A DNA stretch of 64,000 nt, from positions 1 to 64,000 of the forward strand of contig NZ_JAFIDJ010000001.1 in the NCBI RefSeq assembly GCF_017051705.1, written 5' to 3'. Source of the stretch: Algoriphagus lutimaris. GTDB lineage: Bacteria; Bacteroidota; Bacteroidia; Cytophagales; Cyclobacteriaceae. The position numbers and the translations under genes are program-made. Shown piece after piece: positions 54,355-63,837 of this stretch (within the stretch, counting starts at the first letter, position 1; each line of letters opens with the position of its first letter). The notes below the pieces were generated by a model that saw nothing but the letters and a program-made list of their open reading frames with translations, was not told where the DNA came from and searched no databases.

Positions 54355-55407
54355 ATGGACATAAACGTATCTCTCTTAAAAGAAATTTGTGAAATCGCCG
54401 GCGCACCGGGCTTTGAAAAGCGTGTGAGGGATTTGGTAATAGAATTAGTAACTCCGCTTTCAGACGAAGTAAAGGTGGATAACCTAGGAAATGTGATCGC
54501 TATCAAGAAAGGGAAAAGAAATCCTGATCAAAAAAAAGTGATGGTGGCTGCGCACATGGATGAGATTGGGTTTATCGTGACGCATATTGATGATAATGGG
54601 TTTTTGAGATTCCATACATTAGGTGGTTTTGATCCAAAAACATTGACTGCACAACGGGTGATCGTACATGGTAAGGAAGATCTGGTAGGAGTAATGGGAA
54701 GTAAGCCTATCCATGTGATGTCCCAGGAAGAGAAAACCAAGCTTCCTAAAACTACAGACTTTTTCATTGATCTTGGGATGCCGAAATCTCAAGTAGAAAA
54801 AGTGATTTCCATTGGAGATCCTGTTACCAGAGACCGGGAGTTAATTGAAATGGGGGATTGTGTGAACTGTAAATCCATTGATAATAGAGTAGCGGTATTC
54901 ATCTTGATTGAGACCTTGAAAAAATTGGAGAATCCTGCCTATGATGTATATGCGACTTTTACGGTGCAGGAAGAAGTGGGTATCCGAGGTGCCAATGTGG
55001 CCGCACATGGAATCAATCCTGATTTCGGAATCGCATTAGACACGACTATCGCCTTTGATGTGCCGGGAGCTCAAGCTCATGAGAAAGTGACGGAACTAGG
55101 AAAAGGAACGGCGATAAAGATCATGGATGCTTCCACAATCTGTGACTACAGAATGGTGGAGTTTATGAAGCAAACTGCAAATAAACAATCCATTACCTGG
55201 CAGCCAGAGATCTTAACTGCAGGAGGAACTGATACTGCAGGCGTTCAGCGAATGGGGAAACATGGGGCGATTGCGGGAGCGATCTCTATACCTACCAGAC
55301 ACCTTCACCAGGTGATCGAAATGGCCCATAAGCAAGACATAGCGGATTCTATTTCTTTGTTAACTGCATGTTTGGAGCAAGTAGATCAATACGATTGGAA
55401 ACATTGA
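54355..55407 (+). CDS. M42 family metallo-aminopeptidase
   Basis: A 350-residue cytoplasmic zinc peptidase of the M42 (tetrahedral aminopeptidase) family. Metal and catalytic segments are in order: VAAHMDEIGF (His ligand), GDCVNCKSIDNRVA (bridging Asp), QEEVGIRGA (catalytic Glu pair), ALDTTIAFD (Asp ligand) and PTRHLHQ (His ligand). Such enzymes trim short peptides produced by the proteasome-like proteases. The frame begins at a TTG (54331), but the ATG at 54355 fits better. It is flanked by terminators, so monocistronic. Confidence 0.92.
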   Translation: MDINVSLLKEICEIAGAPGFEKRVRDLVIELVTPLSDEVKVDNLGNVIAIKKGKRNPDQKKVMVAAHMDEIGFIVTHIDDNGFLRFHTLGGFDPKTLTAQRVIVHGKEDLVGVMGSKPIHVMSQEEKTKLPKTTDFFIDLGMPKSQVEKVISIGDPVTRDRELIEMGDCVNCKSIDNRVAVFILIETLKKLENPAYDVYATFTVQEEVGIRGANVAAHGINPDFGIALDTTIAFDVPGAQAHEKVTELGKGTAIKIMDASTICDYRMVEFMKQTANKQSITWQPEILTAGGTDTAGVQRMGKHGAIAGAISIPTRHLHQVIEMAHKQDIADSISLLTACLEQVDQYDWKH

Positions 55408-55427
55408 TAGACTAAAATTTCTTGGTT

Positions 55428-55463
55428 GGCCATTTCGAGAAATCAGAATGGCTATTTTTTTTT
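55428..55463 (+). terminator. terminator behind the M42 peptidase
   Basis: GGCCATTTC and GAATGGC form a stem with one bulge around GAGAAATCA, followed by a run of nine T residues (55454-55463). Confidence 0.6.
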
Positions 55464-55526
55464 GGCAACCTACTTCAAATGCACTGAATTCGATTCTGAG
55501 GCCTCTCTTTTGCATTTATAGTAAGT

Positions 55527-56519
55527 ATGAATTCAGAAACAATCGTTCAGAGAGAGGTCAGCTCGAAGGAAAAAGTAAAGGTGGAGCCTTTTCTTTCCTT
55601 TGGAAATGAGGATACCATCTTTGTTAATGGAAGAGTTATTACCTCTTATACGCAAAAAAGACCTTCTTCAAGAAACTCTTGGCTGAAAAACATCATTGCC
55701 TCCATTAGAAGATATTCTGTCAAGACTATTCCCAATGCATTGGTGGAGATTCATTTACATGATCAAAAATTACAAGTCAGAACAGATGAAGAAGGGGTTT
55801 TTGAGAAACAAATTGAGGTAAAAAATCCCTATTCTGTAGACAGATTGGAACATGTGAATTTTACGGTTCTGGAACCTGAACAAAAAATTAATTCCACTTG
55901 GGTTACTAGGGAAGTTAAGAGGTTTAGTGAACGGCAGGGAGTGATTTCAGACATTGATGATACAGTTTTGATTTCCCATTCCACAGATATTGGGAAGAAG
56001 TTTTGGCTTTCTATTTCTAAAAATGCCTATACAAGAAGACCCTTGCCTGGGGTGTCAGAGTTCTACAAAGAACTTACTCGTCACAAAGAGAATCCCATAT
56101 TTTACGTATCCAGCAGTGATTGGTCGATTTATGATCTGATCCGGGATTTTATGCGATATAGACATATTCCAATGGGTCCCACCTTACTGAAAGACAAACA
56201 TCTAAATCTTAGGAATATTTGGAAATCTGGTCATGGAAATCACAATCATAAAAAGGATAAGATTGAGTTTCTGTTTCGTTTTTTTCCAGATATGAATTTC
56301 TTTTTGGTGGGGGACAGTGGCCAACATGATCCGGAAATCTATACTGAAATAATGAAGAAATTTCCAGATCGGGTCACTGCTGTTTTTATACGACTAGTGG
56401 ATGAGTTGGACGCTAAAAGAAAGCAAACGCTAGAATCCCAGGTGTCATTAGAGAATTTTTTCTTTTTCAAAACTTCAAAAGAGGCCTTGGAATTAGCGAA
56501 AGAAAATCAATTTATTTAA
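55527..56519 (+). CDS. App1-type phosphatidate phosphatase (DUF2183)
   Basis: A 330-residue protein of the DUF2183 family, whose yeast member App1 dephosphorylates phosphatidate to diacylglycerol. An N-terminal beta-sandwich-like region (about 20-125) is followed by a haloacid-dehalogenase phosphatase domain with the nucleophile motif D142-I-D144-D-T146, then YVSSSDWSIYD and FFLVGDSGQHDPEIY. It has no signal peptide. The lipid kinase gene starts 11 bases after its stop. Together they would interconvert phosphatidate and diacylglycerol, which suggests control of phospholipid precursor pools (inference). Confidence 0.87.
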   Translation: MNSETIVQREVSSKEKVKVEPFLSFGNEDTIFVNGRVITSYTQKRPSSRNSWLKNIIASIRRYSVKTIPNALVEIHLHDQKLQVRTDEEGVFEKQIEVKNPYSVDRLEHVNFTVLEPEQKINSTWVTREVKRFSERQGVISDIDDTVLISHSTDIGKKFWLSISKNAYTRRPLPGVSEFYKELTRHKENPIFYVSSSDWSIYDLIRDFMRYRHIPMGPTLLKDKHLNLRNIWKSGHGNHNHKKDKIEFLFRFFPDMNFFLVGDSGQHDPEIYTEIMKKFPDRVTAVFIRLVDELDAKRKQTLESQVSLENFFFFKTSKEALELAKENQFI

Positions 56520-56530
56520 TAGAATATGTA

Positions 56531-57436
56531 ATGAGAAAAGTTTGTCTATTTGTTTTTAACCCCATATCTGGGGAGAATGGTTTGAGGGAGGAGGATTTGA
56601 TGGAAATGGTGCAAGTTAAACTTCACCAATATGATACTCATATTTTTAGGACTACAGGTCAAGGAGATGCTGAAAAAATCAAACTGGAATATGACCGGAT
56701 TCAGCCAGATCTAGTATTAGTTGGGGGAGGAGATGGTACGGTAAAATTAGCTGCCATGGCATTACGGGAAATGAATACCACTCTGTGTATTGTTCCATTA
56801 GGCTCTGCCAATGGACTTGCCAAGTGTATGGGCATCAACACGATAGAAGATACTTGGGAGGCGGTAAGGAATTTTCAAGTTCACAACATCGATGCTATTC
56901 ATATCAACGATGAGCTTTGCTTGCACTTAGCTGATTTTGGTTTTAATGCCAACTTGGTTAAAAAGTTTGAATCAACCGATGGTCGAGGAATGCTGGCCTA
57001 TATTACCAGCTCGGTATCTGAGATTTTTTCTACTGAGCCAAAAGTATTTCGATTGAAGATCAATGGCGAGACTAAGGAAGTTTCTGCAAAAATGCTTGTA
57101 ATAGCCAATGGAGACAAATATGGGACAGGAGCTTTGATTAATTGCAAAGGTAGGTTAGATGATGGTAAGTTTGAAATTATAGCCCTAAACCCAGAGTCTG
57201 CCAAAGATTACATTCGTATGACCATGGCCATGTTTAAAGGTGACTTAGAGGAGCAGGATTCTTCAAGAGTTTTTCGCTGCGAATCCTGTGTGATTGAAAA
57301 TCCTGAGGAAGTGGAGTTTCAAATTGATGGAGAATTAATGGGAACACCGTATTCTGTAGAGGCAGTGATAGACAAGGAAGCATTTCAATTCATCACTTCC
57401 AAGAAATATTCTGTCTGCCAAAAAAAGCTTTCCTAA
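56531..57436 (+). CDS. diacylglycerol/lipid kinase (YegS/DgkB type)
   Basis: A 301-residue soluble lipid kinase. NPISGENG near residue 10, the nucleotide-binding GGGDGT at 65-70 and PLGSANGLAKCMG are typical of the diacylglycerol kinase catalytic family. The C-terminal beta-sandwich with QIDGELMGTPYSVE completes the fold. Substrate could be diacylglycerol, a sphingoid base or another lipid. It follows the App1-type gene by 11 bases and they likely form a two-gene operon. Confidence 0.9.
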   Translation: MRKVCLFVFNPISGENGLREEDLMEMVQVKLHQYDTHIFRTTGQGDAEKIKLEYDRIQPDLVLVGGGDGTVKLAAMALREMNTTLCIVPLGSANGLAKCMGINTIEDTWEAVRNFQVHNIDAIHINDELCLHLADFGFNANLVKKFESTDGRGMLAYITSSVSEIFSTEPKVFRLKINGETKEVSAKMLVIANGDKYGTGALINCKGRLDDGKFEIIALNPESAKDYIRMTMAMFKGDLEEQDSSRVFRCESCVIENPEEVEFQIDGELMGTPYSVEAVIDKEAFQFITSKKYSVCQKKLS

Positions 57437-57508
57437 ACCTATTATAACTTCTTGATAATAGATTTTAGTAGATTTCCATATCTTCCACTTTCATTTATCA
57501 AAAGCCTT

Positions 57509-58318
57509 ATGATCAAGAAAATTTTATATTTTTCGCTGTTGAGTTCAGTACTTTTTTCATGTGCCCAAAATAAAGCAGGAGAAAGAGAGGGAATGCAGAA
57601 TGAAGCCAAACCTGAATGGATTCAAATGTTTAATGGTAAAGATCTACAAGGATGGATTCCAAAAATTCAACATCATGAAACCGGCGAAAACTACGCCAAT
57701 ACTTTTAGAGTGGTAGATGGGTCGATTGAGGTGAACTATGATGATTATAAGGAAGGTTTTGATGATCGTTATGGCCATCTATTCTACGAAAAACCTTTTT
57801 CATCCTTTCATATGACCTGGGAATACCGATTTACAGACCAGTGGTTAGAGGATGCAGCAAGCTACACCTATAGAAACAGTGGCGTGATGTTCCACTCCCA
57901 AGCACCAGTTACTATCTTAAAAGAGCAGGATTGGCCCATTTCTGTGGAATGGCAGATGCTAGCAGAGGAAAAGGAAGGAGTGGCAAGACCAACCGGCAAT
58001 ATGTGTTCTCCAGGGACAGATGTGTATTTCGAAGGAAAGAAAGATCCTAGGCATTGCATCAATTCCACCTCTCCTACTTTTAAATGGGATGAATGGGTCA
58101 GAGCAGACTTAATAGTCTTTGCGGATTCATTGGTGATCCATTTGGTAAATGGAGATACTGTTTTGCAATACACGAAACCTCAAATAGGAGGAGGGACTGC
58201 GAATAGATTTGACCCAAAGATGAAAGTGGATGGGCAACTTCTTAAAGAAGGATTTATAGGACTTCAAAGTGAAGGACAAGGTGTGTTATTCAGAGATTTG
58301 AGAATTAAAGAGCTTTAA
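57509..58318 (+). CDS. DUF1080 lipoprotein (3-keto-disaccharide hydrolase family)
   Basis: A 269-residue lipoprotein. A type II signal peptide (SSVLFSC, lipid-modified C18) precedes a beta-jelly-roll domain of the DUF1080 family. Typical segments are FNGKDLQGWIPK, the HMTWEYRF strand, NSGVMFHSQ, SVEWQMLAEE and EGFIGLQSEGQGVLFRDLRI. Members act as concanavalin-like sugar-binding or 3-keto-glycoside hydrolase modules. The frame is open upstream to 57452, but the ATG at 57509 starts the signal peptide. No polysaccharide locus is adjacent. Confidence 0.9.
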   Translation: MIKKILYFSLLSSVLFSCAQNKAGEREGMQNEAKPEWIQMFNGKDLQGWIPKIQHHETGENYANTFRVVDGSIEVNYDDYKEGFDDRYGHLFYEKPFSSFHMTWEYRFTDQWLEDAASYTYRNSGVMFHSQAPVTILKEQDWPISVEWQMLAEEKEGVARPTGNMCSPGTDVYFEGKKDPRHCINSTSPTFKWDEWVRADLIVFADSLVIHLVNGDTVLQYTKPQIGGGTANRFDPKMKVDGQLLKEGFIGLQSEGQGVLFRDLRIKEL

Positions 58319-58397
58319 AGCTGTTCTTGGACAAGGATTGGATTTTTCTGGTTAAATTAAATGGAAATCAAATTTTTAACGTTTAATCAGAAGATTC

Positions 58398-59387
58398 ATG
58401 GAGTCAAAATATGGATTTTTAAAAATGAGTTTGGCAGAGTTTGTTCCTTGGATTCAAGAGCAGCGGATTGCAAGGACTATTTTAACAGTACAGCAACATC
58501 ATACCTGGAGTCCTAGCTATGTTCATTTCAATGGGTCGAATCATTTCGAACGGCAATCAGCGATGAAAAACTACCATGTCAGAAACAATGGGTGGCAGGA
58601 CATAGGACAGCATTTCACAAGTTTTCCGGATGGATCCATTGTGACAGGAAGGTCGCTGGAATTGACTCCGGCATGCATCTATGGAGCCAACCGGGACTCT
58701 ATTTGTATGGAGCATTTTGGGAATTTTGATAAGGGAGGCGATGAGATGACACCCGAACAAAGGGAAACGGTAGTGGGAATGACCGCAGCGCTCTGTGACA
58801 AGTTTCGATTGCCTTTGAACAGTTTCAGTATTATCTACCACCATTGGTTTGATTTGAATTCCGGAAAAAGGAATAATGGGACTGGTAACAATAAGTCATG
58901 TCCAGGGACTAATTTTTTTGGTGGAAATAAGGTTGATGATTTTAATAGGGATTTTTTGCCTTTGGTTTCGCAAAAGCTCCAAGGTAGACCTGCGCCTACC
59001 CCTCCTGCAGCAATTCAGAAATATGTAGTGGTAACAGCAAACTTATTGAATGTTCGAGAAGGTCCTTCAGGTTCAGCGCCCAAAGCCTCCGACAGAGGTG
59101 CCGCTCAATTAGGGTCAATTCTTCGGGTTTATGATGAGTCCAATGGATGGTTGAAAATCTCAAATAGTCAATCCCATTGGGTGTATGGTCAATATACGAT
59201 TGAAGTAAAAAGAGCAACTGTAAATGCCAATGTATTACGGGTGAGAAGTGGACCAGGGACCAATTTTTCCGTTGTAGATAACTTAATGGAATCAGAGGAA
59301 GTGTTTCTCTCTGAAGAGGAAAATGGTTGGTGTAAAATCAGTTTAGAGGAAAAATGGCTTAGTAAAAACTATTTGAATTTTTCCTAA
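58398..59387 (+). CDS. N-acetylmuramoyl-L-alanine amidase (Amidase_2) with two SH3b domains
   Basis: A 329-residue protein. The amidase domain (about 25-190) has zinc-site residues in QQHHTWSP (H34/H35), IYHHWF (H148/H149) and KSCPG (C168). Two bacterial SH3 domains follow (about 205-265 and 268-329), each with the LLNVREGPSG or VLRVRSGPGT signature. It has no signal peptide or membrane anchor: the start MESKYGFLKMSLAEF is polar. That is unusual for a wall enzyme and resembles phage endolysins or contractile-system lysins, but no phage gene is nearby. A different start with a signal peptide was not found. Confidence 0.87.
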   Translation: MESKYGFLKMSLAEFVPWIQEQRIARTILTVQQHHTWSPSYVHFNGSNHFERQSAMKNYHVRNNGWQDIGQHFTSFPDGSIVTGRSLELTPACIYGANRDSICMEHFGNFDKGGDEMTPEQRETVVGMTAALCDKFRLPLNSFSIIYHHWFDLNSGKRNNGTGNNKSCPGTNFFGGNKVDDFNRDFLPLVSQKLQGRPAPTPPAAIQKYVVVTANLLNVREGPSGSAPKASDRGAAQLGSILRVYDESNGWLKISNSQSHWVYGQYTIEVKRATVNANVLRVRSGPGTNFSVVDNLMESEEVFLSEEENGWCKISLEEKWLSKNYLNFS

Positions 59388-59441
59388 AAGGGGAGAAGTT
59401 AAAGGTTAGTAATTGATTTTCTGATTTTTTACTAAAAGTTC

Positions 59442-59469
59442 AAAACCCGAAGTCTTCACTTCGGGTTTT
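59442..59469. terminator. bidirectional terminator between the amidase gene and valS
   Basis: AAAACCCGAAGT (59442-59453) and ACTTCGGGTTTT (59458-59469) are perfectly complementary around CTTC, a stable tetraloop sequence. It serves the convergent genes on both sides. Confidence 0.85.
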
Positions 59470-59504
59470 GATTTATTACTCTATATAATTAAACCACTTT
59501 TGGT

Positions 59505-62138
59505 TTAGCCTAATTTGGCTAAGCTGTCTTCCAAAGCCTTTATTTTTGCTTCGGCATCAGCTTGCTTTTTACGTTCCATTTCGATCACCTTCGCTGGAGC
59601 TCCAGATACAAATCGCTCATTGCTTAATTTTTTCATTACAGAATTCAAGAATCCTTTCGTGTAGTCAAGCTCTTTCTGGATGTTTGCTTTTTCCTCCTCT
59701 ACATTGATAGAGTCTCCCATTGGTACGAAGCACTCATCTGATTTTACAACAAAGCTAATGGCGTTTTCAACTTTCTCTCCAAAGTTTAATGAAGCCAAGT
59801 TGGCTAGCTTATTCAATACAGATTCAAATCGTTGATAAACACCTTGGCTTTTGGTATTGATGGTCAATTCCAAGGCTTCTTTTGGAGACATTCCTTTAGA
59901 GGCACGTAGATTTCTCACTTGTGAAACGACCTCAAAAATTTGATTCGCCTCTTGAATGATTTCCAGATCAAACGGTTTTTCTTCAGGCCATGAAGCAAGA
60001 ATCAATGATTCTTCCACTGTTCTATCCTTGATTTGATGCCAAAGTTCTTCGGAAATAAATGGCATAAATGGATGAAGAATCTTCAGGATATCTTCGAACA
60101 AGGAAATGGTCTTGTCATAGGTTTCTTGGTCAATTGGATGCTGGTATTCCGGTTTGATCATTTCAAGATACCAAGAGCAAAAATCTCCCCATACCAATTT
60201 ATAGGTAGTCATTAAAGCATCCGAAATTCTGAATTTCTCAAAATGCTCATTGATCTCTATCAAGGCTTGGTTAAAGCGGTTTTCAAACCATTGAATACTT
60301 GAACGGTTGGCTGCACCATCTAGGTTAGGGTCGATTTCCCAACCTTTCACCAATCGGAAGGCATTCCAAATTTTGTTGGCAAAGTTCCTTCCTTGCTCTA
60401 CCAATTTGTCATCGTATGGAAGGTCATTGCCGGCAGGAGAAGAAAATAGCATGCCTGTTCTAACCCCGTCAGCACCATTTTGGGCTATCAATTCCAGAGG
60501 GTCTGGAGAATTCCCCAATGACTTGGACATTTTTCGCCCCAATTTATCTCGTACAATTCCTGTAAGATATACGTTTTTAAATGGCTTTTCTCCCATGTAC
60601 TCATATCCTGCGATGATCATTCTTGCTACCCAGAAAAACAGAATTTCTGGAGCAGTAACCAAGTCATTCGTAGGATAGTAGTATTTCAGGTCTTCGTTTG
60701 GTTTTCCCGTTTTAAATACCTCTGTGTCAAAAACAGAGATCGGCCATAGCCAAGAGCTAAACCAGGTGTCTAACACATCTTCTTCCTGATTAAGGTCTTC
60801 AAGGCTGTACTTCTCCCCATATTGTTCGTTTGCAATCTGCAAGGCTTCCTCTGCAGTTTTGGCTACTACATATTCCCCATTAGGAAGGAAAAATGCAGGG
60901 ATTCTATGTCCCCACCAAAGCTGGCGGGAAATACACCAGTCACGAACATTCTCCATCCAAGAACGATACATGTTTTTGAATTTTGGAGGGTATAGCTTGA
61001 TGACATCATCCATCACTGAGCTCAATGCCGGCTTGGTGATTTCATCCATTTTCAGGAACCACTGCATGGAAAGCTTTGGCTCAATAACAGCATCTGTTCT
61101 TTCGGAATGACCTACATTGGATTTATAATCTTCGATCTTATCCAGCTGATCTACTTCCTTCAGGAGTTTACCAATCATCTTTCTGGCGATGAATCGGTCT
61201 TCACCCACCAAAATCTGAGCTTTCTCATTCAGCGTACCATCGTCATTCAGAATGTCAATAACTTCCAGTTTGTGCTTGATTCCTAACTCATAGTCATTGA
61301 TATCATGCGCTGGAGTCACCTTCAGACATCCCGTACCAAACTCCATGTCTACATATTCATCTTCAATAATTGGAATGGCACGATTGATCAAAGGAACAAT
61401 GGCTTTCTTCCCTTTCAAATGAGTAAATCTTGGGTCATTTGGATTCACACAGATGGCCACATCAGCCATGATGGTTTCAGGACGTGTGGTTGCAATCGTC
61501 AAAAACTCGTTTTCAGTACCTTCGATTTGGTACTTGATATAATATAGTTTGGATTGGATTTCTTTGGTGATTACTTCGTCATCGGACAAAGCAGTTTTAC
61601 CTTGTGGATCCCAGTTAACCATACGGATTCCACGATAGATTTCCCCTTTTTTATGGAGGTCTATGAATACCGTCAATACTGCATCGCTCAGACCCTCATC
61701 CATGGTAAAGGCAGTTCGATCCCAATCGCAGGAAGCACCTAGCTTTTTCAATTGCTCTAGGATGATCCCTCCGTATTTTTCTTTCCATTCCCAAGCATGC
61801 TTCAAGAATTCCTCACGGGTAATTGATTTTTTATCAATCCCCTGTTCTTTGAGCATGTTTACTACTTTGGTTTCTGTTGCAATGGATGCATGGTCAGTTC
61901 CTGGAACCCAGCAGGCATTTTTTCCTTGCATTCTGGCTCTTCGAATCAATACATCCTGAATAGTATTATTCAACATATGTCCCATGTGCAAGACCCCTGT
62001 GACGTTAGGTGGAGGGATTACGATGGTGTAAGGCTCTTTATTCGGATCTACTTTCGAAGAAAAAAGCTTGTGCTCCATCCAGTAAGCATACCACTTGGCT
62101 TCTGCTGAGGCTGGATCGTATTTGCTGGCAATAGACAT
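59505..62138 (-). CDS. valS: valyl-tRNA synthetase
   Basis: An 877-residue class I synthetase that charges tRNA-Val. It carries PPPNVTGVLHMGH (HIGH motif, 51-54), the editing domain with the TTRPETIMADVA segment, KMSKSLGNSPDP (KMSKS), the anticodon-binding domain and a C-terminal coiled coil (about 810-877) that ends LEDSLAKLG. The frame is open to 62267 but the ATG at 62138 matches the family start. It has a -7 element 23 bases upstream of the ATG. Confidence 0.96.
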   Translation of the reverse strand: MSIASKYDPASAEAKWYAYWMEHKLFSSKVDPNKEPYTIVIPPPNVTGVLHMGHMLNNTIQDVLIRRARMQGKNACWVPGTDHASIATETKVVNMLKEQGIDKKSITREEFLKHAWEWKEKYGGIILEQLKKLGASCDWDRTAFTMDEGLSDAVLTVFIDLHKKGEIYRGIRMVNWDPQGKTALSDDEVITKEIQSKLYYIKYQIEGTENEFLTIATTRPETIMADVAICVNPNDPRFTHLKGKKAIVPLINRAIPIIEDEYVDMEFGTGCLKVTPAHDINDYELGIKHKLEVIDILNDDGTLNEKAQILVGEDRFIARKMIGKLLKEVDQLDKIEDYKSNVGHSERTDAVIEPKLSMQWFLKMDEITKPALSSVMDDVIKLYPPKFKNMYRSWMENVRDWCISRQLWWGHRIPAFFLPNGEYVVAKTAEEALQIANEQYGEKYSLEDLNQEEDVLDTWFSSWLWPISVFDTEVFKTGKPNEDLKYYYPTNDLVTAPEILFFWVARMIIAGYEYMGEKPFKNVYLTGIVRDKLGRKMSKSLGNSPDPLELIAQNGADGVRTGMLFSSPAGNDLPYDDKLVEQGRNFANKIWNAFRLVKGWEIDPNLDGAANRSSIQWFENRFNQALIEINEHFEKFRISDALMTTYKLVWGDFCSWYLEMIKPEYQHPIDQETYDKTISLFEDILKILHPFMPFISEELWHQIKDRTVEESLILASWPEEKPFDLEIIQEANQIFEVVSQVRNLRASKGMSPKEALELTINTKSQGVYQRFESVLNKLANLASLNFGEKVENAISFVVKSDECFVPMGDSINVEEEKANIQKELDYTKGFLNSVMKKLSNERFVSGAPAKVIEMERKKQADAEAKIKALEDSLAKLG

Positions 62139-62160
62139 AGAAGGATAATTAATTGAGGGG

Positions 62161-62168
62161 CAAAAATA
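62161..62168 (-). promoter_or_regulatory. valS promoter, -7 element
   Basis: TATTTTTG on the minus strand, an exact TAnnTTTG match, 22 bases before the valS ATG. A -33 box is unclear. Confidence 0.4.
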
Positions 62169-62294
62169 GGGAAAAAGCCAATTTTTGCGGCATGATTGGA
62201 GGATCAATTGCAAAGCGAAGAAAAAATAGTCTCTAAAGCTATGGTGAATTTTAATTCTAAAAATCAATTGGGAATAGGTCTTATTCCAATTAGG

Positions 62295-62795
62295 TTAATA
62301 GTGGATTGCTACTATTTCAAAAACTCGATCTTCTTTTGCAAGTTTTAATACCGCCTGATCGCCGACTTTTTTACCAGTTAAAATTTTTGCGATAGGGGAA
62401 ATAAATGAAATTTTGTTTTTGGAAATATCTGCTTCATCTACCCCTACAAGTTGATAAGTCATCTTTATGGGGCTTTTGTTTACTTTGAGTGTTACTGTGG
62501 CTCCAAACCGTATTTCATCTTGTGGTTGCTCACGTAGGATTACCGGTTTAGCGGTAGCAATTCGTTCTTCGAGCAAATGGATTTTAGCATTGATAAAATT
62601 GGAAAGGATACGTTTTTCCTGTTCAGTGGTAGCTTGAATTTTGGTTTTTTCTTCCAATAAAGCTTCCTTTTCGGAAAGTAATTCAACCAATCCATTTTCG
62701 GTCACGTAATTGGTAACACCATTTGGAAGCTCTACTCTTGGTGGAACCAAGGGGGTTTCTTCCTGATCTTCTTCTTTTACAAATCCTCTACTCAT
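62295..62795 (-). CDS. GreA/GreB-family transcription elongation factor
   Basis: A 166-residue protein. Residues 1-35 are the MSRGFVKEEDQEE-type tail common in GreB-like proteins of Bacteroidota. A coiled-coil region (about 35-75) precedes the GreA/GreB C-terminal FKBP-like domain with FGATVTLKV and PIAKILTGKKVGD. It lacks a full-length N-terminal coiled coil of classical GreA, so RNA cleavage stimulation by backtracked polymerase is uncertain. It may instead act as a competing secondary-channel factor. Transcribed in the direction of valS; 156 bases separate the two. Confidence 0.87.
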   Translation of the reverse strand: MSRGFVKEEDQEETPLVPPRVELPNGVTNYVTENGLVELLSEKEALLEEKTKIQATTEQEKRILSNFINAKIHLLEERIATAKPVILREQPQDEIRFGATVTLKVNKSPIKMTYQLVGVDEADISKNKISFISPIAKILTGKKVGDQAVLKLAKEDRVFEIVAIHY

Positions 62796-62890
62796 GGTGT
62801 ATTCTCAATTTCTTTCCTAAAGAAGGTATTGTGCTAGGATAAAGTTTCATTTTCTAGGTATTCCGAAGAAATCTTTTTCCTATTACGATG

Positions 62891-63349
62891 CTATTCAGAC
62901 ACCTTTTTATCCAAGACATTCAAAAGTTTGAACAGTGTTTTTTGAAAGGAAAGTATCTCATCTTCAGAAATAATCTTATCATGAAATGATTCCACAATTT
63001 TTTTGGGTATCTCCACCGCTTTTTCCTTCAATTCCATTCCTGCTTGGGTTAAGGTAATCATGACCGTACGCTCGTCCGTTTTGGAGCGTATTCGTTGGAT
63101 GAGGTTTTTCTGTTCCAATCGTTTCAAAAGAGGGGTTAAGGTATTGGATTCCAAAAACAGGCGTTTTCCAATGGACTTGACGCTTTGTTCCTGAAATTGC
63201 CATAAAGTAAGCAAAACTAGGTATTGGGGATAGGTAATACCCAACTCCTCTAGGAATGGGGTATATATTTTGGTGGTCAAACGAGACGCTGCATATAAGG
63301 GAAAGCAGAGCTGATTTTCTAAATACAGCTCTGGTGCCGGATTAGCCAT
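62891..63349 (-). CDS. MarR-family regulator, OhrR-like
   Basis: A 152-residue winged-helix repressor. The N-terminal motif [14 protein letters not shown] contains C15 at the position of the peroxide-sensing cysteine of OhrR. The DNA-binding region has [21 protein letters not shown] and the wing [14 protein letters not shown]. It overlaps the glutathione peroxidase gene by 8 bases, consistent with a peroxide-responsive repressor controlling its own operon (inference). Confidence 0.92.
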   Translation of the reverse strand: MANPAPELYLENQLCFPLYAASRLTTKIYTPFLEELGITYPQYLVLLTLWQFQEQSVKSIGKRLFLESNTLTPLLKRLEQKNLIQRIRSKTDERTVMITLTQAGMELKEKAVEIPKKIVESFHDKIISEDEILSFQKTLFKLLNVLDKKVSE

Positions 63350-63836
63350 GGTTTAATACTTTTTCAATGTCTTTTTCCATCTTTTTGGGTACAGAAATAG
63401 GGGCATATCGCTTGATAGGAACCCCATTTTGATCAATTAGAAATTTGGTGAAATTCCATTTAATTTTACTTCCCAAAAGTCCTCCGGATAGCTTTGATTT
63501 AAGAAATTTGTAAAGGGGATGGGCGTTATTACCATTCACTTCGATCTTTTCAAACATCGGAAAACTCACGCCATAATTTACCTGGCAAAATTCCTGTATC
63601 TGCTCTGAATTTCCTTTTTCTTGATTTCCGAACTGGTTACAGGGAAATCCTAAAACGACCAAGCCTTGATCTTTGTATTTTTGATAGAGCTCCTCCAGGC
63701 CTTCATATTGGGGAGTCAGACCGCATTGGCTGGCGGTATTGACTATCACGAGTGGTTTACCTTGATATTCTTTAAGACTGATCTTTTTCCCGGCAAGCGT
63801 ATTCGCCTCAAAATCATATACAGTTTTCAATTTCAT
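63342..63836 (-). CDS. glutathione peroxidase family protein
   Basis: A 164-residue thioredoxin-fold peroxidase. The peroxidatic residue is C38 in [14 protein letters not shown] (cysteine, not selenocysteine), with [11 protein letters not shown] supplying Q and a candidate resolving cysteine, and WNFTKFLID supplying W and N. Such Cys-type enzymes usually take electrons from thioredoxin. No signal peptide, so cytoplasmic. It sits one base behind a membrane protein gene and overlaps the OhrR-like gene. Confidence 0.93.
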   Translation of the reverse strand: MKLKTVYDFEANTLAGKKISLKEYQGKPLVIVNTASQCGLTPQYEGLEELYQKYKDQGLVVLGFPCNQFGNQEKGNSEQIQEFCQVNYGVSFPMFEKIEVNGNNAHPLYKFLKSKLSGGLLGSKIKWNFTKFLIDQNGVPIKRYAPISVPKKMEKDIEKVLNHG

Positions 63837-63837
63837 G

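Noticed and set aside
58398-59387. Prophage remnant suggested by the endolysin-like amidase
   Set aside because: No holin, tail, integrase or attachment-site sequence is seen; flanking genes are ordinary chromosomal genes with matching composition.
60307-60678. Plus-strand frames within valS
   Set aside because: Antisense shadows of a highly conserved synthetase gene.
63342-63836. Selenocysteine in the glutathione peroxidase
   Set aside because: The active-site codon at residue 38 is a cysteine codon and there is no in-frame TGA.
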